Source: Flavobacteriales bacterium
GTDB taxonomy: Bacteria > Bacteroidota > Bacteroidia > Flavobacteriales_D > CANHHI01
DNA length: 27,582 bases
Assembly (NCBI GenBank): GCA_947460225.1
Contig: CANHHI010000004.1
Span: forward strand, 1 to 27,582
Direction: 5' to 3'
The position numbers and the translations under genes are program-made. The notes beneath the pieces were generated by a model, which ran no database searches, was not told the DNA's origin, and saw only the letters and a list, made by a program, of their open reading frames with translations. This document shows positions 1 through 7,297 of the stretch, piece by piece; the first letter of the stretch is position 1, and the number at the start of each line of letters is the position of its first letter.

Positions 1-323
1 AGTACTTTATTTACTTTTTTACCCTTTTCAGAGGTTTGCGCCGTTACCAAATGTCCCAGCAAAATATCTTTTGCCTTTTGTGGCACTTCGTCTAAACTTT
101 TTGCCAGCACCACGCCATGAGAACCTGTTTCTGTTACTTTGCCCTTGCCCCTACCGCCAGCATGAATTTGTGCTTTTACCACAAACCACCCTGTACCTGT
201 TTGCGCTTGCAAAGTTTTTGCTGCCTCTGTGGCTTCTGCTGGCGTATTTGCCACAATGCCTTCTTGCACCGCTACGCCAAAACTTTTTAGAATGGCTTTA
301 CCTTGATATTCGTGTAAGTTCAT
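1..323 (-). CDS. sucC: Succinyl-CoA ligase (ADP-forming) beta subunit, 5' part only
   Basis: The first 107 codons are visible; the rest lies beyond the left edge. The protein starts MNLHEYQGKAILKSFGV, the usual start of SucC, and continues with a stretch WFVVKAQIHAGGRGKGKV (about residues 46-63) typical of the N-terminal ATP-grasp region that holds the nucleotide. SucC pairs with the alpha subunit SucD in the cytoplasm and makes ATP (or GTP) from succinyl-CoA in the TCA cycle. The ATG at 321-323 is chosen because it matches the family N-terminus and lies 30 nt after a good promoter box. sucD is not in the window. Confidence is high because the N-terminus is distinctive; whether the gene is intact cannot be judged. 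Confidence 0.95.
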   Translation of the reverse strand, partial: MNLHEYQGKAILKSFGVAVQEGIVANTPAEATEAAKTLQAQTGTGWFVVKAQIHAGGRGKGKVTETGSHGVVLAKSLDEVPQKAKDILLGHLVTAQTSEKGKKVNKV

Positions 324-353
324 GGTTGATATTTATCGCTAAAAAAGATGATA

Positions 354-385
354 CAAAGATAAAAGAATTTTAAATACTTCCCAAA
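354..385 (-). promoter_or_regulatory. Bacteroidota-type promoter of sucC
   Basis: On the minus strand TTTG (385-382) is followed after 20 nt by TATCTTTG (361-354), matching the -33 TTTG / -7 TAnnTTTG consensus of the primary sigma factor in Bacteroidota. It ends 30 nt before the sucC ATG. It implies that sucC is transcribed separately from the phnA-like gene upstream. Confidence 0.75.
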
Positions 386-391
386 AATTTG

Positions 392-601
392 TTAGGCTTT
401 CTTTACAAAACAGGTTTTCAAAACCATGGCGACTTTGTCTATTCTACAATCTATTTCTTCGGGGTCTTCGGTTAGGCGGATATTTTTTGCCACCGTGCCA
501 CGCTTAATAACTGATGAAGAACCACGCACTTTTAAGTCTTTAATCACGCTAACCGTGTCGCCGTCTTTGAGCAAATTGCCGTTACAATCTTTTGCTTCCA
601 T
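392..601 (-). CDS. Short PhnA/YjdM C-terminal-domain protein
   Basis: A 69-residue protein with the pattern G-N-x-L-x-D-G-D-T-V-x-V-I-K-D-L-K-V-[RK]-G-S-S-S (residues 8-30), then KRGTVAKNIRL and a final IDCRID...LKTCFVKK. This is the C-terminal domain of the PhnA/YjdM family. The N-terminal zinc ribbon of the longer members is absent, so this is the one-domain form. Despite the family name (alkylphosphonate utilization), a phosphonate role is not established and there are no phn genes nearby; I assign no function. It starts 6 bp after the stop of the MORN/YwqK-like gene and is probably the last gene of the glycosyltransferase unit. It is followed by the sucC promoter. Confidence 0.85.
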   Translation of the reverse strand: MEAKDCNGNLLKDGDTVSVIKDLKVRGSSSVIKRGTVAKNIRLTEDPEEIDCRIDKVAMVLKTCFVKKA

Positions 602-607
602 ATTTTA

Positions 608-1300
608 TTATTTTGGTTTAGGTTCTACAACATAGCCATTGCGGTAATGATACGTATTTTCCAAAGTATCGTTATCATCAAAAACTTTCCACACGCCTTC
701 TTTGACGCCGTTTTCATATTTGCCTTGCATTTGCAATTTGCCATTGGGGTGATAGCGCAAAACCTCGCCTTGGTAGTTTAAATCTTGCCAAAAAGCCTTT
801 TCTTTGAGTTGCCCATTGTCAAAATATTCCAAGCACCAACCCGCTTTTTGCCCGTCTTGCCATTGGTTGTGGTGCGAGATTTGCCCGTTGCTGTAATAAA
901 TTTTTTCCTCGCCATTTTTTTTGCCCAACAGATAATTTTCTTCTGAAATCAAACGTCCAGCATTGTCGTAAAAACGCCAAAGTCCTTGCAATACATAAAC
1001 ATCTTCTTGGGTTTTTGGATTTGGGTTTTTAACATACTCCCCCACGCCCGCAATGGTTGGGAAATTGTGGTAAAATATGCTGTGCATCACTTGTGCATTT
1101 TGGCTATACACACTTTTGCCTTTGATTTTGCCATCGGGATAATAATAGATAAACTCGCCCGTGGGCACGCCGTTTTCGTATTGCCCTTGCCATTTTTTTT
1201 GCACACTGTTTGGATAATACGTGATTTTCGCATTTTTATCCTGCGCTTTGCAAACGCTCATACTCGCTATAAAAGCTAAAACAATTAAATAATGCCACAT
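608..1300 (-). CDS. Secreted MORN-like (YwqK family) repeat protein
   Basis: A 230-residue protein with an N-terminal signal peptide (hydrophobic residues 4-17, likely cleavage near CKA-Q20). The rest consists of about six repeats of roughly 22 residues of the form N-G-x-x-x-G-x-[FW]-x-x-Y-[YF]-x-[ND]-G-[KQ]-[IL], for example NGVPTGEFIYYYPDGKIKG, NGEEKIYYSNGQISH and NGVKEGVWKVFDDNDTLEN. This is the MORN_2/YwqK-type repeat. Databases often name such proteins 'toxin-antitoxin system YwqK family antitoxin', but nothing here supports a toxin-antitoxin role: it is exported and has no partner toxin. A periplasmic or surface location is likely. Its 5' end overlaps the HAD gene by 16 bp, so translation is probably coupled. 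Confidence 0.85.
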   Translation of the reverse strand: MWHYLIVLAFIASMSVCKAQDKNAKITYYPNSVQKKWQGQYENGVPTGEFIYYYPDGKIKGKSVYSQNAQVMHSIFYHNFPTIAGVGEYVKNPNPKTQEDVYVLQGLWRFYDNAGRLISEENYLLGKKNGEEKIYYSNGQISHHNQWQDGQKAGWCLEYFDNGQLKEKAFWQDLNYQGEVLRYHPNGKLQMQGKYENGVKEGVWKVFDDNDTLENTYHYRNGYVVEPKPK

Positions 1301-1842
1301 AATGCTGGAAATTCAGAGAGCGAAGATAATAAAAAATCTGCTTTTTCGCTTGCATTTGGATTGCCTTGTATCCAAACTGTTTTCATGCCCATTTTTTTGC
1401 CAAAGAGTATGTCGGTAAAGCTGTCGCCCACCATCACAGAGCGGGCAAAATCTATTTCTGGGAAATCTGTTTTTGCATGTAAAGCCATGCCCACCCCTGG
1501 TTTTCTGTAATAATTGTGCTGTTTATTATCCAGTTGCGGGGCAAAATAAATTTTGTCAATCCTACCGCCGCTTGCTTGAATTTTTTCACACATAAAATCG
1601 TGCAAAATCTGCAAATCCATTTCGCTCATCAAACCTTTGCCGATGCCTTGCTGGTTGGTTACCACCACAATTCTGCCAAAAACTGCACTCAGCTTGGCAA
1701 GCACTTCGGGCACAAAATCAAAAAGTTCAAAATCTGCTAATTTTGAAATATAGGATTCATCTATTTTTTTATTTAAAACGCCGTCTCGGTCTAAAAACAA
1801 AGTCCAAGAAGGGTCTATGGGCAATTTATTTGGGATATTCAT
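1285..1842 (-). CDS. HAD-IIIA family phosphatase (GmhB/HisB-N-like)
   Basis: A 185-residue HAD-superfamily hydrolase. Motif I is DRDGVLN (D18 nucleophile, D20 acid/base), motif II is TNQQGIG (T62), motif III is K114 in RKPGVGM, and motif IV is GDSFTD (D140, D144). Order and length match D-glycero-D-manno-heptose-1,7-bisphosphate 7-phosphatase (GmhB) and the HisB phosphatase domain. However, the loop before motif III (about residues 100-113) has none of the Cys/His zinc ligands found in both families, so the exact sugar-phosphate substrate is uncertain. The context, two glycosyltransferases directly upstream, fits activated-sugar or surface-glycan synthesis. I use the ATG at 1842; an upstream in-frame TTG at 1848 is less likely. 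It overlaps the GT2 gene by 17 bp and the next gene by 16 bp. Confidence 0.85.
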   Translation of the reverse strand: MNIPNKLPIDPSWTLFLDRDGVLNKKIDESYISKLADFELFDFVPEVLAKLSAVFGRIVVVTNQQGIGKGLMSEMDLQILHDFMCEKIQASGGRIDKIYFAPQLDNKQHNYYRKPGVGMALHAKTDFPEIDFARSVMVGDSFTDILFGKKMGMKTVWIQGNPNASEKADFLLSSLSEFPALCGII

Positions 1843-2803
1843 GGGCAATATTGGGTTGTTTGCAAATTTTGCAACGCAAATAATCTTTTAAAAATCCGTA
1901 GCCATAACAACTGTGTTGCAGAAAAACCGCCCACAAAGCATAAAGGGCAATGCGCATGTTTTTTTCCTTTGTCCATGCGTCTATGCTTACAAGTAGCGCA
2001 TAGCAAACATACATATACAAAAAATCAAATGCACCAAAACCAGCCATAAACAAGGCAAAGAGCATGCCCAAGAGAAAAAACGTGGGCAAAAAATGCACGA
2101 ATTTTAAACTTTGCGGAAAATGCAAAGCCACGTTTATTCTTGACCTGCCAAAAAATTGCATTTGTCTGGCAAAGCCTAAAAAAGACGTTCTGCGCTTGTG
2201 ATACACAAAAGCATTGGGCAAAAACCCCACCTGAAATCCAGCCGCCAACATGCGCAAACTGTAAATCAAATCTTCTCCGAGCCTTGTGATTTCAAAACCG
2301 CCAACTTTTTCCCACACACGGCGGTGCAAACCCATGTTAAAACTGCGGGGCAAATAAGTGCTTTTGTGATTACCACGCAATCCGCCTGTGGAAAGCGGGG
2401 CAGTGAGGGCGTAGTTTAAGGCTTTTTGCAAAGGGCTAAAATTTTTAGCAGCCTTATCAGGCGCACCAAAAACATCTAAGTTTTTTGCTGCAATGCCTTT
2501 TAGTACTGCTGTGAGATATTGACTAGGCAGTACGCAATCGGAGTCCAAAATGATAAAAAAATCGCCTTTTGCCAGTTTGAAACCCGCATTGCGGGCAAAA
2601 CCTTGCCCTGTGTTTTCTTGAAAATAATATTGTATAGCCAATTTTTGGGCAAAACCTGCGCACAAAACATCGGATTTTTTCGTTGAGCCGTCTTCTATCA
2701 CAACCACCTCAAAATGCTTGTAAGTCTGCGCTGTCAAACTTTCCAAGAGCTCGGCAAGTTCTTCTGGGCGGTTGTAAACGGGAATGATAATGGAAAAAAA
2801 CAT
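1826..2803 (-). CDS. Family 2 glycosyltransferase with C-terminal membrane helices
   Basis: A 325-residue GT-A fold enzyme. The N-terminus SIIIPVYNRPEEL, the VIEDGS motif (E37-D38) and the metal-binding DSD (87-89) in FFIILDSDCVLP identify a GT2 transferase. Further on, GLHRRVWEKVGGF and GEDLIYSLRML carry the ED acid motif typical of inverting GT2 enzymes. Residues about 230-300 contain at least two hydrophobic segments, so the protein is anchored in the inner membrane with its catalytic face in the cytoplasm. The substrate cannot be read from sequence; a role in extending a surface glycan or lipid-linked sugar is inferred from the GtrB-like neighbour 3 bp upstream and the HAD phosphatase that overlaps its 3' end. 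Confidence 0.9.
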   Translation of the reverse strand: MFFSIIIPVYNRPEELAELLESLTAQTYKHFEVVVIEDGSTKKSDVLCAGFAQKLAIQYYFQENTGQGFARNAGFKLAKGDFFIILDSDCVLPSQYLTAVLKGIAAKNLDVFGAPDKAAKNFSPLQKALNYALTAPLSTGGLRGNHKSTYLPRSFNMGLHRRVWEKVGGFEITRLGEDLIYSLRMLAAGFQVGFLPNAFVYHKRRTSFLGFARQMQFFGRSRINVALHFPQSLKFVHFLPTFFLLGMLFALFMAGFGAFDFLYMYVCYALLVSIDAWTKEKNMRIALYALWAVFLQHSCYGYGFLKDYLRCKICKQPNIAHEYPK

Positions 2804-2806
2804 GAA

Positions 2807-3751
2807 TTAGCCAATTTTATCACGCAAAGCGTAGTGGTTTCGCTCGTGGGCGTTGCGGGAAACCAGTTCTCCAATAAATCCAGCTAAAAAAAACTGCACA
2901 CCCAAAATCATGCCCACCAGTGCCACGAAAAATTCCGTGCGTGTGGCGAGTAGTTTGGCGTGTGGGTGTATCCACAATTTATCCAAAGCAAAATACGCAA
3001 ACAAAGCAAAACTAAGGGCGAACATGCACAAGCCCAACATGCCAAAAAAGTGCATGGGTCTTTTGCCAAAGCGTGTCATAAACCAAACGGAAAATAAATC
3101 CAAGAGACCATTGACAAAACGCTCCCAACCAAACTTAGACACGCCATATTTGCGGGCTTGGTGCTTTACCACTTTTTCGCCAATTTTGTCAAAACCTTGT
3201 GCCTTTGCTAAAATAGGAATATAGCGGTGCATGTCTCCATAAAGTTCTATGCTTTTCACCACTTCTTTTTTGTAGGCTTTTAAACCGCAATTGAAGTCAT
3301 GCAAACGAATGCCAGATATTTTTCTTGCCACAGCATTGAAGAGCTTGGTGGGCAAAGTTTTGCCGATGGGGTCGTGGCGTTTTTGTTTCCAACCCGAAAC
3401 CAAATCGTAATGTTCTTCGGCAACGAGCTTGTACAAGGCTGGTATTTCTTCTGGACTATCTTGCAAATCCGCATCTAGGGTAATGACCACATTGCCCTGT
3501 GCTTCTGTAAAACCCGTTTGCAAAGCAGCGGATTTACCGTAATTGCGCTGAAAGCGAAAGGCTTTGATGCGTTTATCGTTTTGGGCAAGGCTTTGAATAA
3601 TTTGCCAAGAGTTATCTTTGCTTCCATCGTCTATAAAAATAAGTTCATAAGAAAGCGCAGTGGTTTGTAGCACACGGGTAATCCATGCGTGCAATTCAAC
3701 TAAAGATTCTTCCTCGTTGAAAAGAGCCACTACAATTGACAAAGAAAGCAT
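2807..3751 (-). CDS. GtrB/DPM1-like polyprenyl-phosphate glycosyltransferase
   Basis: A 314-residue GT2 protein: LSIVVALFNEEESL at the N-terminus, IDDGS (D41-D42), and the metal-binding DAD (93-95) in ITLDADLQD. The later block HDFNCGLKAYKKEVV matches the GtrB/ArnC/dolichol-phosphate mannosyltransferase subfamily. Two long hydrophobic segments follow (about residues 230-255 and 268-295), as in GtrB. Known members transfer glucose, mannose or aminoarabinose from a nucleotide sugar to undecaprenyl phosphate at the cytoplasmic face, supplying a lipid-linked sugar donor. No flippase (GtrA) or GT-C transferase is in the window, so the final acceptor is unknown. It is the first gene of the five-gene minus-strand unit. 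Its ATG lies only 4 nt after a TATCTTTG box, so the mRNA may be nearly leaderless. Confidence 0.9.
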   Translation of the reverse strand: MLSLSIVVALFNEEESLVELHAWITRVLQTTALSYELIFIDDGSKDNSWQIIQSLAQNDKRIKAFRFQRNYGKSAALQTGFTEAQGNVVITLDADLQDSPEEIPALYKLVAEEHYDLVSGWKQKRHDPIGKTLPTKLFNAVARKISGIRLHDFNCGLKAYKKEVVKSIELYGDMHRYIPILAKAQGFDKIGEKVVKHQARKYGVSKFGWERFVNGLLDLFSVWFMTRFGKRPMHFFGMLGLCMFALSFALFAYFALDKLWIHPHAKLLATRTEFFVALVGMILGVQFFLAGFIGELVSRNAHERNHYALRDKIG

Positions 3752-3755
3752 AGCG

Positions 3756-3763
3756 CAAAGATA
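3756..3763 (-). promoter_or_regulatory. Candidate -7 box of the glycosyltransferase unit
   Basis: TATCTTTG on the minus strand matches TAnnTTTG. No TTTG or TTG is seen at the expected 19-23 nt upstream. It ends 4 nt before the gtrB-like ATG, while the other matched boxes here lie 20-31 nt from their start codons. If it is used, the transcript would start at or next to the ATG. Confidence 0.45.
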
Positions 3764-3804
3764 GTAAAAAACTCAAAAATACTGTAATATTTTGAAACTT
3801 CATA

Positions 3805-3833
3805 CAAAAACAAAGAGGAGATAAATCTCCTCT
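3805..3833 (-). terminator. Possible intrinsic terminator in copy A
   Basis: AGAGGAGAT-AA-ATCTCCTCT (3814-3833) is a perfect hairpin; on the minus strand it is followed by TTGTTTTTG, a T-rich tail. It would stop minus-strand transcripts 50 nt before the glycosyltransferase promoter box. It could instead be part of a small RNA. Confidence 0.5.
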
Positions 3834-3956
3834 CTGCTCTCTAATAATATTTTAACCGACTTTAACACCACCCCACGAATAGGGAAACATTCAAATCGCT
3901 TACAAATTTAATTTTTTTCTAAACACTTTTACATTTTTTGTAAAATATTTTTGTTC
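3805..3956. repeat. Tandem repeat, copy A
   Basis: The first 30 nt (3805-3834) are identical to 3977-4006 in copy B. Two later blocks also align: 3893-3912 with 4070-4089 (17 of 20 identical by eye) and 3925-3952 with 4103-4130 (23 of 28). The offset between copies grows from 172 to 178 nt, so small indels have accumulated. The middle (about 3840-3890) has diverged. Copy A contains a plus-strand TATTTTTG (3946-3953) that resembles a -7 box. Confidence 0.75.
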
Positions 3957-3972
3957 TTTTCTCAATTTACTA

Positions 3973-4020
3973 AGGTCAAAAACAAAGAGGAGATAAATCT
4001 CCTCTCCATGCTTTTGACCT
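3973..4020 (-). terminator. Possible terminator of the HAE-1 pump gene, copy B
   Basis: The same hairpin as in copy A (3986-4005) with the same minus-strand tail TTGTTTTTG. It is enclosed by a 9-bp outer stem, TTTTGACCT/AGGTCAAAA in both readings. It sits about 150 nt after the stop codon of the minus-strand pump gene. Confidence 0.5.
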
Positions 4021-4133
4021 GTAATTTAAAATTACAAGCCCCTAGGGAATTTCGATATAAGGCACATCAAAAGCGATTGCAAATTTAATATTGTTTTTGA
4101 ACATTTTTACATTTTCTATGAAGTATTTTTTTG
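3977..4133. repeat. Tandem repeat, copy B
   Basis: Second copy of the repeat described at 3805-3956. It differs from copy A by having an extra inverted repeat around its hairpin (AGGTCAAAA at 3973-3981, TTTTGACCT at 4012-4020) and the small palindromes at 4020-4036 and 4040-4047. It lies just downstream of the HAE-1 pump gene. Confidence 0.75.
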
Positions 4134-4151
4134 CACAACTTTAATAAGTGT

Positions 4152-7100
4152 TTAAATATTGCTGTCTTTTTTATGGGTTAATGTGTAGATAAACACATAC
4201 AAAGCAGGCACGAAAAATATAGACAAGAAAGTAACCGCAAGCATACCGCCCAGCACCGTCCAACCCAAATTAACACGTGCCGCCGCTCCTGCCCCATTGG
4301 CAACCACCAAAGAAACCACGCCAAGCACAAAAGACAAGGCTGTCATTAAAATGGGGCGCAAACGGAGCATAGAGGCTTCCAAAACCGCTTGCACAAGCGG
4401 CATGCCCTGTTTTTCTTGTTTTTCTTTGCAGTATTCCACAATCAAAATAGAGGTTTTGGCGCACAAGCCAATGAGTGTAACCAAGCCAATTTGCGCATAT
4501 ACGCTATTTTCTAAACCCAAATAATACAAGGCGAAAAATGCACCAAAAGAACTAATGGGCACAACGCCTAGCACCGCAAAAGGCACCGACCAGCTTTCAT
4601 AAAGGGCTGCCAAAAACAAAAATATAAAAGCAATAGAAACGGCAAAAATACCCACACTGGAATTTCCCGCTTTGACTTCTTGTAAGGTCGTGCCCGAAAA
4701 TTCATAGCTGTAATTGTCTGGCAAAACTGTGTTGGCTAAGGTTTGTAAAACTTCTATGACCTGCCCAGAGCTGTAGCCCTTGGCGGAAGAACCGTTGATT
4801 TCTACCCCACGCAAGGTGTTGTAATGCGGAATAACAACAGGCGAGGAGCTGGATACATAATCCACAAAATTATCCAAACCAATCATTTCCCCATGTTTGT
4901 TGCGCACTTTAAAGCGATTGATTTTTTCTATTTTATCCCTAAAATTTTCATCGGCTTGCATATAGACTTTATAGCTTTGGTTGTATGCCGTGAAATCATT
5001 CACATAACTACCTCCCATAAAACTTTGCAAAGCGGTATTTATTTCGGCAATGTCCACGCCCAATTGCTTTGCTTTGGCGTAATCTATGGATAAATCTATG
5101 GCGGGATATTTGGTGGAAAAAGCGGTAAATGCCCGAGCAATTTCTGGTCTTTTGTTCAGGGTGTCTATGAATTTGCCCAGCACGGCATCTAGCTCTTGCA
5201 CCGAACCTTGGGTCTGTTTAATCATCATAGAAAAACCATCTACAACGCCCAAACCCGCAATGGCAGGCGGTGAAAACACCACAAAACGAGCATCTTTAAT
5301 TGCGCTTAATGATTTTTGGATATAGGCAATGGCATTGTTGCCGAGCAAATTGCTTTGAGCCCGCTCGCTCCAATCTTTGAGTGTAACAAATACAATCCCA
5401 GCATTTGATGAATTGGTGCGCCCAAGCAAGATATTTACATTGGAACGAAAACCAAATTTTGCAATAGCTTCATTTTTGAGCAATATGGCTTCTGCTTGTT
5501 TAAGTACTTCGTAAGTGCGCTCTGAGGAGGATGCGGGGGGCAATTCCACGTGAATCATCAAAATGCCTTGGTCTTCGGTGGGCAAAAACGATGTTGGTGT
5601 TTTTTTGGCTAAAAATAAGGTGAATAAATAAATCAAGCCCAACAACAATATAGACAAAGACAAGTATTTGAGGCTTTTTTTGACAATTTTCCCATAAACA
5701 GCAGTAGCTTTATCCAATTGTGTATTGAACCAAAAAAAGAATTTATACAAACCCTTTGCGCCCGCATGCACGGGATTTTCTCGCATTAAAGTGGCGCAAA
5801 GTGCTGGGGTTAAAGATAGTGCAACAAAAGCGGAAATCAATACGGAAATGGAAATGGTTAAGGCAAATTGTTTAAACAAACCGCCCACAATGCCAGGTAA
5901 AAAAGCCACAGGCACAAAAACCGCTGCCAAAATCAATGCCGTGGCAATGACGGGACTGCTGATTTCTTCCATGGCTTTTATAGTCGCCTGTTTGGCACTT
6001 AGTTTGTCGTGGTCTATGTGGTGTTGCACGGCTTCCACCACAATAATCGCATCGTCCACCACAATGCCAATGGCGAGAATCATGGCAAACAAAGTAATGG
6101 TATTGATGCTAAACCCAAGCACGCCAAACAAGGCAAACGTGCCCACAACAGACACAGGAATAGCCAAGAGCGTAATCAACGTGGCACGCCAGCTTTGCAA
6201 AAACAGAAAAACAACCAACATCACCAAAAGCAATGCCTCAAAAAAGGTATGCACCACTTCTTTGATAGACGCTTCTACAATAAAAGTGGTGTTATAGGGA
6301 ATATCCCAAGCCAAATCCAAGGGAAAAGATTTTTCCAATTCTTGCATGGCTTTTTGCACATTTTTTGCCACATCAAGCGCATTTGCATCAGGCATTTGAG
6401 AAATCAGCATATTGGAGGCTTTGCTCGCCCGAATGGACGAACCACCCAAATAAAATTCCGTGCCCAATTCTACGGTTGCAATGTCTTTTAAATACACCAA
6501 AGCCCCTTGTTCATTGCTACTGACAATAATTTTTTCAAAGGCTTCTTTGCTGGACAATCTGCTTTTTACGTCCACATTGTATTCAAAACTTTGCCCCATA
6601 GGCACAGGTGGTCTGCCCACAATGCCCGCTGCAATTTGCACATTTTGCGTTTGAATGGCTTTTTGCACATCACCCGGACTTATACCGAGTTCCGCCATTT
6701 TGTCGGGGTTTAACCAAACACGCATGGCAAAATTCTGCCCCAGTACGTTGGCATCGCCTACGCCTGGCAAACGTGCAATGACTTTTTGTATGTACAGTTT
6801 GTTGTAATTGTCCAAAAATGGAATGTCGTACGTGCCGTTGGGGGTATAAATGCCCACAGCTTCCAAAATACTGGGCGAAGTTTTTTTGGTAACTAAACCC
6901 GTGCGTTTTATGTCTTCTGGCAAGTTGGGCATGGCAGTTGCCACACGGTTTTGCACGTCCAACATGGCAATGTCTATGTCGGTGCCTGTTTCAAAAGTAA
7001 CGTCCATGCTAAACTGCCCGTAAGCCGTGCTATTGGATTTTACGTAAAGCATACCAGGAACGCCATTGATTCTATCCTCTATTGGATTGGCAATGGTTTC

Positions 7101-7277
7101 TTCAATAACGGCGGCATTGGCACCTGCATAAGTACCCGAAACACTCACCACAGGAGGGGTAATGTCTGGGTAAAGCGCAATGGGCAATTTATTTAAAGAA
7201 AGTACGCCTAAAAAAACGATAACTATGGACACCACCACAGCAGCTATCGGGCGATGAATGAATATTTTAGCAAGCAT
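4152..7277 (-). CDS. AcrB-type (HAE-1) RND multidrug efflux permease, orphan
   Basis: A 1041-residue inner-membrane proton-driven pump. The N-terminus is MLAKIFIHRPIAAVVVS, then LPIALYPDITPP and ISQMPDANALDVAKNV; the proton relay in TM4 is D408-D409 (GIVVDDAIIVVEAV) and the TM10 lysine is K941 (GLCAKTSILIVEY). These are the positions of AcrB D407, D408 and K940, so it belongs to the hydrophobe/amphiphile pumps rather than metal pumps. Such pumps work with a periplasmic adaptor and a TolC-like channel; neither is adjacent, as the gene stands between a non-coding gap and divergent pgk. Partners must be elsewhere or shared. An in-frame TTG at 7331 would add 18 residues, but it lies upstream of the promoter box and would spoil the normal N-terminus; the ATG at 7277 is preferred. 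Confidence 0.95.
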   Translation of the reverse strand: MLAKIFIHRPIAAVVVSIVIVFLGVLSLNKLPIALYPDITPPVVSVSGTYAGANAAVIEETIANPIEDRINGVPGMLYVKSNSTAYGQFSMDVTFETGTDIDIAMLDVQNRVATAMPNLPEDIKRTGLVTKKTSPSILEAVGIYTPNGTYDIPFLDNYNKLYIQKVIARLPGVGDANVLGQNFAMRVWLNPDKMAELGISPGDVQKAIQTQNVQIAAGIVGRPPVPMGQSFEYNVDVKSRLSSKEAFEKIIVSSNEQGALVYLKDIATVELGTEFYLGGSSIRASKASNMLISQMPDANALDVAKNVQKAMQELEKSFPLDLAWDIPYNTTFIVEASIKEVVHTFFEALLLVMLVVFLFLQSWRATLITLLAIPVSVVGTFALFGVLGFSINTITLFAMILAIGIVVDDAIIVVEAVQHHIDHDKLSAKQATIKAMEEISSPVIATALILAAVFVPVAFLPGIVGGLFKQFALTISISVLISAFVALSLTPALCATLMRENPVHAGAKGLYKFFFWFNTQLDKATAVYGKIVKKSLKYLSLSILLLGLIYLFTLFLAKKTPTSFLPTEDQGILMIHVELPPASSSERTYEVLKQAEAILLKNEAIAKFGFRSNVNILLGRTNSSNAGIVFVTLKDWSERAQSNLLGNNAIAYIQKSLSAIKDARFVVFSPPAIAGLGVVDGFSMMIKQTQGSVQELDAVLGKFIDTLNKRPEIARAFTAFSTKYPAIDLSIDYAKAKQLGVDIAEINTALQSFMGGSYVNDFTAYNQSYKVYMQADENFRDKIEKINRFKVRNKHGEMIGLDNFVDYVSSSSPVVIPHYNTLRGVEINGSSAKGYSSGQVIEVLQTLANTVLPDNYSYEFSGTTLQEVKAGNSSVGIFAVSIAFIFLFLAALYESWSVPFAVLGVVPISSFGAFFALYYLGLENSVYAQIGLVTLIGLCAKTSILIVEYCKEKQEKQGMPLVQAVLEASMLRLRPILMTALSFVLGVVSLVVANGAGAAARVNLGWTVLGGMLAVTFLSIFFVPALYVFIYTLTHKKDSNI

Positions 7278-7297
7278 AATGCACAAGAATTTTTGGG

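Larger units (their letters stand above)
3752..4151. other. 400-bp non-coding gap with tandem diverged repeats
   Basis: This gap lies between the 5' end of the gtrB-like gene and the 3' end of the HAE-1 pump gene. It is very AT-rich and holds two repeat copies, two hairpins, an inverted repeat TGTAATTT-A-AAATTACA (4020-4036) and the palindrome CCCTAGGG (4040-4047). No tRNA-like structure or convincing protein gene is seen. A 20-codon minus-strand ORF in copy B is not preserved in copy A. Confidence 0.8.

Noticed and set aside
71..373. Plus-strand 100-codon ORF
   Set aside because: It lies antisense to the clearly recognised sucC N-terminus and its promoter, and resembles no protein.
608..1300. 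Toxin-antitoxin function suggested by the YwqK family name
   Set aside because: The protein has a signal peptide and repeat structure, no toxin gene is adjacent, and its neighbours are glycan enzymes.
4042..4104. A 20-codon minus-strand ORF in repeat copy B (MFKNNIKFAIAFDVPYIEIP) that could be a small peptide or peptide precursor
   Set aside because: The matching stretch in copy A has GTG instead of ATG and a one-base indel that brings a stop after eight codons, so coding is not conserved between copies; no peptide-modifying or export genes are nearby.
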